Positions 49,326 through 57,471 of a stretch of DNA of 64,000 bases are shown piece after piece. A model generated the notes under the pieces. The model searched no databases. It saw only the letters and a list, made by a program, of their open reading frames with translations, and had not been told where the DNA came from. Position 1 is the first letter of the stretch; the number at the start of each line of letters is the position of its first letter. A program made the position numbers and the translations under genes. The stretch comes from Defluviitaleaceae bacterium (GTDB lineage Bacteria > Bacillota > Clostridia > Lachnospirales > WRAX01): the NCBI GenBank assembly GCA_009784575.1, contig WRBK01000001.1, forward strand, positions 98,832 to 162,831. Direction: 5' to 3'.

Positions 49326-49501
49326 GGTGCGGGTCGCATCTATGCTTTAGATTTTTGGGATTTTGGATATTTCAATTGCGGCTTACATGTCTTGGTTTTG
49401 CTAGATGAACGACGTATAATGGCTATAATGCGCGGTTCAAGACAGCAAGTCGAGCTACATAAAATTATATTATGTGAGACAACAAAGCGGGTGGGTGTTA
49501 T

Positions 49502-50725
49502 ATGAACCAACAATTTGAAAATTATGCAACACTTTTTGTTAGGGTCGGTGGAAATGTCCAGAAAGGTCAATTAGTTGTTATCTCATCCGACATTTCTGTT
49601 GCAGATTATGCACATATGGTAGAAGTCGCTGCCTACGATGCAGGGGCATCAGAAGTTATTATTAACTGGCATGATGATATTTCTGCACGAACACGCTATT
49701 TGAAAGGCGCAGATGAGATATTTAACCACTATCCAGAGTGGCGAATTAGCCAGTATAAAGAGTGGGATGACCAAGGGGCGGTATACCTAACAATTTTATC
49801 ATATGACCCAGATTACTTGACAGGAGTAAAAGACGATAGACTGTCTCGCCAATACAGAGTGACAGCAGAGAAGCTAAAAGCCCATAAAGCAAATACGGGT
49901 AGTTATAAAAATCGTTGGAGTTTATGTGCTTTTCCATCAAAACAATGGGCAATCAAAGTGTTTCCGACTTATCCAGCAGCAGAAGCTATGAAAAAGTTAG
50001 CAGAGCAAATTCTAATCGCATCTAGGGCAGATTCGCACCCTCTCCAAGCATGGAAAATACATTGCGATAACTTTGTTGCTAGACAAAATTATTTAAACCA
50101 AGCACAGTTTAAGACACTTCATTTTACAAATAATATAGGAACAAATGTAAAGATAGGATTACCTCAAAACCATTATTGGATTGGTGGTGTGTGCCATGAC
50201 CAACAAGGCATCCCCTTTTGCCCCAACATTCCTACCGAAGAAATTTTCACGGCACCAAATAGAAATGATGTAAATGGTAAGATTATAGCAACCAAGCCAT
50301 TTTCTTATATAGGGCATACAATTGAGGGATTAGAGCTGACATTTAAAGATGGTGTTATCACCCACTTTAAGGCTACAAGAAATGAGCATATTTTCAATAA
50401 GTTAATTACTTTAGATGAAGGCAGTAACCGCCTAGGAGAGGTGGCACTTGTACCTAAGTCATCTCCTATTAATCACTTAGGAACGGTATTTCACAATATT
50501 ATGTTTGACGAAAATACTACTTGCCATTTAGCATTAGGTAGAGCTTACGCCACCAATCTACAGGGAGGCGTTAACATGACAAGAGAAGAGCTGCTTCATC
50601 AAGGGTTAAATGATTCTGCTATTGCTGAAAACTTTGTTTTCGGTACAGATGATATGAATGTTGCAGGTATTACTCAACAAGGTAAGGAAATATGGCTTAT
50701 TCAAAATGGGGAATATTCAATATAG
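49502..50725 (+). CDS. M29-family aminopeptidase
   Basis: NVQKGQLVVISSDISVADYAHMVEVAAYDAGASEVIINWHDD; HLGTVFHNIMFDENTTCHLALG. Confidence 0.93.
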   Translation: MNQQFENYATLFVRVGGNVQKGQLVVISSDISVADYAHMVEVAAYDAGASEVIINWHDDISARTRYLKGADEIFNHYPEWRISQYKEWDDQGAVYLTILSYDPDYLTGVKDDRLSRQYRVTAEKLKAHKANTGSYKNRWSLCAFPSKQWAIKVFPTYPAAEAMKKLAEQILIASRADSHPLQAWKIHCDNFVARQNYLNQAQFKTLHFTNNIGTNVKIGLPQNHYWIGGVCHDQQGIPFCPNIPTEEIFTAPNRNDVNGKIIATKPFSYIGHTIEGLELTFKDGVITHFKATRNEHIFNKLITLDEGSNRLGEVALVPKSSPINHLGTVFHNIMFDENTTCHLALGRAYATNLQGGVNMTREELLHQGLNDSAIAENFVFGTDDMNVAGITQQGKEIWLIQNGEYSI

Positions 50726-50747
50726 CGTAATCAAAAAGTAGTATAGT

Positions 50748-50864
50748 AATTTAACTTGAAAATGGGCTTCTGCCCATATCGATGCTCGCATCAACGAGGC
50801 TTTGAATGCGCCTGGTGCCGCGCATTCAAAGCTCGACACAAGATCCTTTTCAACTAAAATGACT
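50748..50864. repeat. 117-bp structured interspersed repeat, copy B
   Basis: See 43038-43154. Confidence 0.85.
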
Positions 50865-51065
50865 ACAATGACAAATTTTATGCCTTTGTTTATTAATAGA
50901 GAAGTTTGGCAACAGAAAATAAGCATTATTGTGAAGTTGATATAACTTCACATTATCCATATACTGTCACCCATCTCAAACATAGCAAAATAATTTCGCA
51001 TATCCCCATAAAGCTTAACAAAAACATGGGCGCGGTCACCAAACCGCGCCCATACCTATTCTCAT

Positions 51066-51469
51066 CTACTTCCCATAAAACATCCTTTTGCTCCCCAAAT
51101 AATCCTCCACCTTCTCAATGCATTCGCCGAACCGCTGAAAATGCACAACCTCCCGCTCGCGCAGGAATTTGATTGGGTTTGCTATTTCTGGCTCATTGCC
51201 TATGAGGTCTAGTAGGTATTCGTAGGTGGAGCGGGCTTTTTGCTCTGCTGCCATGTTTTCGTAGAGGTCAGTTATTGGGTCGCCTTTGGACTGTATGCTC
51301 ATTGCGCTCCATGGTATGCCTGCGGCAGATTGTGGAAAGACCGCAAGTCCGTGGTCGGCGTAGTAGGGGTCTAGCCCTGCCTCGCGCATCTCCTTAGCTG
51401 TTGCGCCTTGGGTTAGCTGTGTTACCATTGCGCCTATCATCTCCAGATGCGCTAGTTCTTCTGTACCTA
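51066..51469 (-). pseudogene. cotJC: cotJC C-terminal part (manganese catalase-like spore coat protein), separated from its 5' part
   Basis: ...GTEELAHLEMIGAMVTQLTQGATAKEM... to stop at 51066; in-frame continuation found at 56396-56582. Confidence 0.93.
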
Positions 51470-51480
51470 CATCGTGTACA

Positions 51481-52389
51481 TTAATGGCGGCTTCGTCTGT
51501 GTCTATTGAGCATATCTTCTGCTTTTTGGAATGCTTCGCGGCTGATTATAGGGGCATGATGGTCTTTTATGATTATAAATTCCTCTTCGCCTTGGTTTTG
51601 TTTTTTGTCATGGGTTAGATAGTCAGGTGTGAAAGTCTTTTTCTGAACTAGGTCGCCGCAGTATTTTTCATTGCGTAGTATTTTGTGGATGGTGGTGTGC
51701 GACCATTCTTTGCGACCTGTTATTGTTGTGTATCTTTCTTGTGAAAGGGTGCGGGCTATGGCGTGGCAACCCATGCCTTTGTTTATGTACATGTCGAAGA
51801 TAAGGCGAATTATGCTTGCGCCCTCTTCGTTTATGTGCATCTTGCCATTGCGCACATCATAGCCTAGCATACTGCGCCCAAAGACTACACCTTTTTCCAT
51901 CTGCCGCTTTTGCCCCCATTTTACGCGCTCGGAGGTTTTGCGGCTTTCTTCTTGGGCTATGGATGCCATTATGGTTAGGCGTAGCTCTGCATCTGCATCT
52001 AAGGTGTTTATATTGTCATTTAAAAAAATAACGCCTATGCCATGTTTTTTTAATTCGCGGGTATATTGTATACTATCTAGCGTATTGCGGGCAAATCTTG
52101 ATATTTCCTTAGTGAGGATGAGGTCAAAATCCCCTGATACGGCGGCTGATATCATGCGGTTAAAATCCTTGCGTTTTTTGGTGCTGGTGCCAGAAATGCC
52201 TTTATCCGCAAAGATTTCATGTAGTTGCCACTTCGGTATTTTTTGTATGTATTGCTCAAAATATGCCCGCTGGGATTCTAAGGAGTTTGCTTGGTCGAGA
52301 CTATCTGTAGAAACGCGGCAATATGCAGCTACGCGCTTGTATTGCGCAGCTTTTGCACGCATCTTGTTCATTTTCTCATATTTTTCCAT
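51481..52389 (-). CDS. Serine recombinase (resolvase plus recombinase domains; no C-terminal zinc ribbon/coiled coil)
   Basis: AAYCRVSTDSLDQANSLESQ catalytic Ser region; ISRFARN; ends at AEDMLNRHRRSRH*. Confidence 0.93.
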   Translation of the reverse strand: MEKYEKMNKMRAKAAQYKRVAAYCRVSTDSLDQANSLESQRAYFEQYIQKIPKWQLHEIFADKGISGTSTKKRKDFNRMISAAVSGDFDLILTKEISRFARNTLDSIQYTRELKKHGIGVIFLNDNINTLDADAELRLTIMASIAQEESRKTSERVKWGQKRQMEKGVVFGRSMLGYDVRNGKMHINEEGASIIRLIFDMYINKGMGCHAIARTLSQERYTTITGRKEWSHTTIHKILRNEKYCGDLVQKKTFTPDYLTHDKKQNQGEEEFIIIKDHHAPIISREAFQKAEDMLNRHRRSRH

Positions 52390-52512
52390 TTTGCATCACC
52401 TACCCATATATCTTATGTATACATACTTGACTTTTATGGGCTAAATCGCTATAATTCAGATATATAGTTATATTACCATATTCTAAATTTATTGAGATGA
52501 GGGGATATTGAC

Positions 52513-53235
52513 ATGAACGTGAATAAAAGAGGTTTTTTTAGCTGGCTGTTTTTCCAAGACCCTGATAAGGTGAAAGGGAAGGGCAATGCGACATATGTGC
52601 ATGATTCAGTTACTGCTCCTGCACAAGATAGATGGTTAAGGCTAACAATTATTATGAATGGTGCGGCAAGAAGCATGGAGATGAGAGCATTCCCTATAAA
52701 CATTGGGCGTATGGATTCATATGGAGGCATAAAGATAGACGATAAGAATGTTTGTAAACAACATGCTGTGATAAATCTGCAAGATGGAATTTTAACTATA
52801 ACTGACAATAACTCTAAAAACGGCGTGCGTGTGGGTGGAAATAAAATTGTGCCGAATATAACGACACCTCTGGCATGTGCAGATAGTGTGCAGATAGGCT
52901 ATGCAGAGATTGTTATTGATGATTTTTCTGGTTCTTTATCTAGCTTTGGCATTGACAGCACAGCTTTTCCCGACAGTGTCGGATATGCACCACAAAAACC
53001 GCAAGTTGATATACCACAAGAATCTGTGGCGGCAGCAAACCCTGCTAACAATACCTGCTCTGGCTGCGGCAATACAAATAATCCTGAAAGCAAGTTTTGT
53101 AAAGGTTGCGGCAAACCTATGGGCATCGTCGCCCCTGCCCCTGCCCCTGTTAAGCCATTTTGTGATAAATGCGGCGCGAAGAATGTGAATATGGCTAATT
53201 TCTGTGCGGGATGCGGAAATAATCTTCAGCAATAA
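52513..53235 (+). CDS. FHA-domain protein with two C-terminal zinc ribbons (element cargo)
   Basis: FPINIGRMDSYGGIKIDDKNVCKQHAVINLQDGILTITDNNSKNGVRVGG; CSGCGNTNNPESKFCKGCGK; CDKCGAKNVNMANFCAGCG. Confidence 0.9.
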   Translation: MNVNKRGFFSWLFFQDPDKVKGKGNATYVHDSVTAPAQDRWLRLTIIMNGAARSMEMRAFPINIGRMDSYGGIKIDDKNVCKQHAVINLQDGILTITDNNSKNGVRVGGNKIVPNITTPLACADSVQIGYAEIVIDDFSGSLSSFGIDSTAFPDSVGYAPQKPQVDIPQESVAAANPANNTCSGCGNTNNPESKFCKGCGKPMGIVAPAPAPVKPFCDKCGAKNVNMANFCAGCGNNLQQ

Positions 53236-53253
53236 TAATTTCTGGAAGGCGGG

Positions 53254-56200
53254 ATGATTATGTCAAAACAGAAAAGACGAATTAAGCCTATGCTTAGGGG
53301 ATTAATTGCAAGCTTTCTTGCGATTATTTTGTTATTTGCTACCCCTTTTGCGCCCACGGTATATGCAAACGACCCGCGCGATGCACTTTTAGGCGTGTGG
53401 CGCGGTACATATGTAAATAATTTGGGGATAAATGGCTATGAATTCATAATATTTAGGGAGGGCGCGGACTATTTGGCCGTGGTACATTTCTTCCCTGTTG
53501 AAGGTAGTCCTGCTGGGCAACAGTCTGGCAGCACGCTAAATAATGTGATTATAAGCGATACTGCTGGATGGTTTGAGATAGTGCCGTTTATGGATTTGGA
53601 TATGCCGTCTGGATGGACGGCATCTGGGCAGGCTGTTACGCTTAGTGGTGGTGGCGCAACCATGACAGGGCATATTCGTAATTCGCCAGAGTTTACGCTC
53701 GATGTGGCCTTGGTAGGAAATACGGACTTTCCGTTGGCTGGCTGGATAAGCCATGACCATATTGCGGATATACATGGTGTTTGTATTTTTTGCGATATCT
53801 TTGTCGGCGATGGCATAGCTGGTTTTATAATGAGAATCTATTACGACCCTATGGCAGAATCTGGAAATAGATATGCCAATTGGCAATACAACGAAGTGTG
53901 GATATCTGATGTGGACTGGTTTAGAGATGCATCACGCGCCCTTAATGAGCTATGGGAAGTTGATGTTATCGATATGTGGTTTGTGGAAAACAGACTATAT
54001 GTGGATTTGAATAATTTTCACCCTGGTGGCTCTAGCGGCGGCTTTTCTGCCACAACCGCACTAATTTTGTCGCTTGCTAGCATTCCAAATGTAGATGAAA
54101 TTGTGGTTATGGTGAATGGCGCAAGAGATGTAGAGAGCGACCATTTTTCGCTTAGGGGCATTTTTGAAATTACAAGGAATAATGTGGATGCTATTTGGGG
54201 GTGGGATGGCAGTGAGCCTAGTAGGATATTACAAGTGCCAGACCAACCTGTCGAGTTAGAAACCCTTAGCCAATTTTTCCAAACATGGCAAGATGCCTAT
54301 ATCGCGCTTTTGCGCGAGTATTCAGGTAGGGAGCTTGTACAATGGCATGGGCTGGGCGGGCAGTTTGTATTGTTTGATATAGACCTAGATGGCGTGCCAG
54401 AGCTGCTTGTGGCTAATAGCTTTCATTTTCAGGGGTATTTTGCGGTGTATACATTCGCTAATGGTGTGATAGTGCCTATAGAATCTGAGGTTTTTTATGA
54501 TTATGGAGTTATGCTTGCTCCTTTGGGAAATAGAGCAGGGATTATAACAGACAGCTTTGAGGCTGGGTTTTCATCGACTGCCTTGATGGTTATTGAGGGT
54601 CGTAGGCTTGTGGCAGAAACAAGACTGCATTCTGCCAGCACGTTTGCAACTGGAAATATTGCTACATGGCAAATAGACGGATGGGCAGTGCCAGAGGCTG
54701 AATTTGAAGCAGCTTATAGAGCGATTATTGGTGAACATGGCGAAAATGAATTGATAGAGCGACATGATATATCAGAACCAACCATACAAAATGTGATTTT
54801 TGGATGGCAACCAAGAGCAACGTTTTTTGAGGCAGAATCTGGACCAAATCAATACATAATAGCACCAACGCCTCAACATCTGCTCTTTGTTCCGCAGCCA
54901 TGGGTTTTGCAAGATGTAACGGAGCAGATGGCGGCAAATCAGCAGATTCGTAATGTAATACAAGGGCTAACGCCTGACCAACGAAATTCTGGTGATGCGA
55001 TGAATATGGCTACATTACATATAGAAAATTTGCAACGAAGAGGCACAACGCAGCCTTTGCCACAAAGCGGAACTATAGATGCAGGCATGTTGCTTGCGGC
55101 ATCTAGTGCGGCTGACAATATTCATGCAGAAATAAATAGTGCGCTTGCTTTTGAGAATATGAGCTTGATGCGCAATCTGCGTACAAATGTTAATTTTGTT
55201 GCGGCAAATACTGATGGTATGCTATTTGTAAGATTCTCTGATAACCCTAGCCCCATTGCATCTTTTGACAATGTAACTGTGGAAGGGGATTTTGTGTCTA
55301 TCACTGTAGCGCGTGAACATGCCTTGCAAGGCAATGAGGTTAGTGTAAGAATGCCGCAAAACAACGTGGCTATAGTTGCGGCAAGTGTTGGTGGCTTTTC
55401 TGCATTTCTTGCCAGGCTTGCAGATTTCTCCTCGCCATTAACCATTCTTGCCAACTATTGGTCTATAATTGCTATCATCGCACTTGTGGCAGTCGCTATT
55501 ATTTTGGGAATGAATGGTAAGAAATTTAGACTATGGGTTGTGCCGACCTTTGCTGTACTTTTGCTAGCAACCAATATTGGCATGACGCTTTGGGTGATGA
55601 ATTTAAACCAAGACCCCGCTGGTGCTGTAGTGCAAAATAATGAAGAAATGGATGATGCATTAGCGGATGTGGAAATAGAAATGACGAACGGTATACAGGT
55701 TACGCTTTCTTTGCCGACAGATGGTGTGGATATGCCGCAAAATATGGTTCTTTTGAATGCTCATGGGCAACCCCAGCACACAAAATTCAACCCAATTACA
55801 AATACAATAGATGCAACAGTGAGTGAATCTGGTATATTTACATTGGTTGAGCCAGAGATTTTGATTACTGACATAGGTGACAAAAATCCATTAATGCAGG
55901 ATGCTATAATAAGGCTGGTTGCTAGAGACATCATGCAAGGGGCGGAAATGCCAGATGGTAGTATACACTTTAATCCTGATTATGAAATAACATTGCTAGA
56001 CTTTGTCTCTGCTATGGCTGGGGCTTTTAATCGGTCGATAAACTTTCAAATTAGTTTTGATGGTACTACAAAAGCCCAAATGACATCAATGATTGCTGAT
56101 TTGCTGGTTGAGCATAGGGGCTATTTGATGCCATCTGAGCAATATGAGATTGACCAGATACTTTCGAAATATCTTGATAGGCATGATATAGCTTTGTGGC

Positions 56201-56337
56201 TGGAGTTGGATGTTGCGTTGGCTACAAAAACCAATGCGCTTATTTTCAGAGCTGATGGGCTGTTTGCGCCTGATAGTGTGATGACTAGAGGGGATGCTGC
56301 TGTTATAATTTATAGGTTGTTTAACCGCGCATGGTAG
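53254..56337 (+). CDS. Large secreted/membrane protein with SLH-like C-terminus (element cargo)
   Basis: Signal peptide; TM near aa 730-780; C-terminal DIGDKNPLMQDAIIRLVARDIMQG... FAPDSVMTRGDAAVIIYRLF resembles SLH repeats. Confidence 0.75.
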   Translation: MIMSKQKRRIKPMLRGLIASFLAIILLFATPFAPTVYANDPRDALLGVWRGTYVNNLGINGYEFIIFREGADYLAVVHFFPVEGSPAGQQSGSTLNNVIISDTAGWFEIVPFMDLDMPSGWTASGQAVTLSGGGATMTGHIRNSPEFTLDVALVGNTDFPLAGWISHDHIADIHGVCIFCDIFVGDGIAGFIMRIYYDPMAESGNRYANWQYNEVWISDVDWFRDASRALNELWEVDVIDMWFVENRLYVDLNNFHPGGSSGGFSATTALILSLASIPNVDEIVVMVNGARDVESDHFSLRGIFEITRNNVDAIWGWDGSEPSRILQVPDQPVELETLSQFFQTWQDAYIALLREYSGRELVQWHGLGGQFVLFDIDLDGVPELLVANSFHFQGYFAVYTFANGVIVPIESEVFYDYGVMLAPLGNRAGIITDSFEAGFSSTALMVIEGRRLVAETRLHSASTFATGNIATWQIDGWAVPEAEFEAAYRAIIGEHGENELIERHDISEPTIQNVIFGWQPRATFFEAESGPNQYIIAPTPQHLLFVPQPWVLQDVTEQMAANQQIRNVIQGLTPDQRNSGDAMNMATLHIENLQRRGTTQPLPQSGTIDAGMLLAASSAADNIHAEINSALAFENMSLMRNLRTNVNFVAANTDGMLFVRFSDNPSPIASFDNVTVEGDFVSITVAREHALQGNEVSVRMPQNNVAIVAASVGGFSAFLARLADFSSPLTILANYWSIIAIIALVAVAIILGMNGKKFRLWVVPTFAVLLLATNIGMTLWVMNLNQDPAGAVVQNNEEMDDALADVEIEMTNGIQVTLSLPTDGVDMPQNMVLLNAHGQPQHTKFNPITNTIDATVSESGIFTLVEPEILITDIGDKNPLMQDAIIRLVARDIMQGAEMPDGSIHFNPDYEITLLDFVSAMAGAFNRSINFQISFDGTTKAQMTSMIADLLVEHRGYLMPSEQYEIDQILSKYLDRHDIALWLELDVALATKTNALIFRADGLFAPDSVMTRGDAAVIIYRLFNRAW

Positions 56338-56381
56338 GAATTTAAGCGAATTGAAAACCAGCTTATGCATTTAGAACAACC

Positions 56382-56582
56382 CTATGTACACGACATACCT
56401 ATATCGTTCAATATGGCCTTGGCTTCGGGCGTGACCATCGTAAATCTTTGTGAAAGATAGCGTATGGCCGCGCCCAATTCGCCGTCTGGGCCTCCATACT
56501 GCGTAATTATCACCTTTGCCAGCCTTGGGTTGGGCTTTTTTATATTTACGGGGAATTGGAGTTTTTTCTCATAAATCCACAT
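56382..56582 (-). pseudogene. cotJC: cotJC N-terminal part
   Basis: MWIYEKKLQFPVNIKKPNPRLAKVIITQYGGPDGELGAAIRYLSQRFTM...ILNDIG then divergent MSCT*. Confidence 0.95.
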
Positions 56583-56603
56583 ATTGTCCTCCTGAGGGGG
56601 CTG

Positions 56604-56897
56604 TTATATTTTGAAATTGGCATCTGTTTCCCATGGCCATGGGTCGGTTATCCATTTCCAGCTATCGTTGCTTGCTGAGGTTTGGTGTCGCATAATTAGG
56701 GGGCCAAAGGTTGTCTCGTAGGCGTTTCGTAGTTTTTCGGCATCTTCAGATACTTGGGAGAAAATGGACAGGGCGTGTGCATCTTTTGGGTTGACATCTA
56801 GGTATAGCCCAAGGTCTACTAGCATGAAATCTAGTATTGACAGGCGTTTTAGGAGTTCTTCTTGGTCATGATGACTATGCATTGCTATTGTCGTCAA
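56604..56897 (-). CDS. cotJB: Spore coat protein CotJB
   Basis: ELLKRLSILDFMLVDLGLYLDVNPKDAHAL...WKWITDPWPWE; RBS GGAGG before TTG 56897. Confidence 0.92.
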   Translation of the reverse strand: MTTIAMHSHHDQEELLKRLSILDFMLVDLGLYLDVNPKDAHALSIFSQVSEDAEKLRNAYETTFGPLIMRHQTSASNDSWKWITDPWPWETDANFKI

Positions 56898-57123
56898 GAT
56901 TTTCGCCCTCCTTTCTTTCGATATTTTGTGAATGAGCATGGGCATGTCTGCCGTGATAGGGAATGTGCAGCTCTGGAAAGATAGTGCCTGCTACAAAACC
57001 ATCTTTTGCGGAAAATAGCTCACAGAGCTTTTGGCGCGGTACATAGGCTCTGCCAAAGCCAATGAATTTCATTTTTGGCACATAGTCTTTGCAATCGTCA
57101 TTAGTTCTTACAGCATTTGTCAT
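56875..57123 (-). CDS. cotJA: Spore coat associated protein CotJA
   Basis: RAYVPRQKLCELFSAKDGFVAGTIFPELHIPY. Confidence 0.9.
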   Translation of the reverse strand: MTNAVRTNDDCKDYVPKMKFIGFGRAYVPRQKLCELFSAKDGFVAGTIFPELHIPYHGRHAHAHSQNIERKEGENLDDNSNA

Positions 57124-57289
57124 ATAAAGTCCTCCTAGACAGGGTTATTCCCATAGTATTCCAGCACGAATCGTTATGTTACAGTTATATTTCAAACTTT
57201 GTGCATAAAAATTCAAGGCTTGTCAAATAATAGGTTTGAAAATTAATATGACGTGAAAACGAATTCCTATATACAAGGAGGAGTTACAT

Positions 57290-57466
57290 TTGAAAGCAAC
57301 GGGAATTGTAAGAAGAATTGATGATTTGGGGCGTGTGGTTATCCCTAAGGAGATAAGGCGCACCTTGAGAATAAGGGAAGGTGACCCATTACTGATAATG
57401 TTGGATAAAGTAAAGAAGCGGGAGTTTGCGGTGCTTCAGCTAGGGGAGAGGTTGGATTTTACATAG
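57290..57466 (+). CDS. Short AbrB/SpoVT-type DNA-binding protein (58 aa)
   Basis: MKATGIVRRIDDLGRVVIPKEIRRTLRIREGDPLLIM...; TTG start with AAGGAGGAG RBS; below the ORF track length cutoff. Confidence 0.85.
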   Translation: MKATGIVRRIDDLGRVVIPKEIRRTLRIREGDPLLIMLDKVKKREFAVLQLGERLDFT

Positions 57467-57471
57467 GCAAT

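Larger units (their letters stand above)
51464..56401. mobile_element. ~4.93 kb intervening element splitting cotJC
   Basis: TACCTA core at 51464-51469 and 56396-56401; element termini TCGTGTACAT (51472-51481) and ATGTACACGA (56384-56393) are mutual reverse complements; carries a serine recombinase. Confidence 0.88.

Noticed and set aside
51464-56401. Prophage inserted in cotJC
   Set aside because: No capsid, tail, lysis or replication genes among the three ORFs; called a recombinase-bearing intervening element instead.
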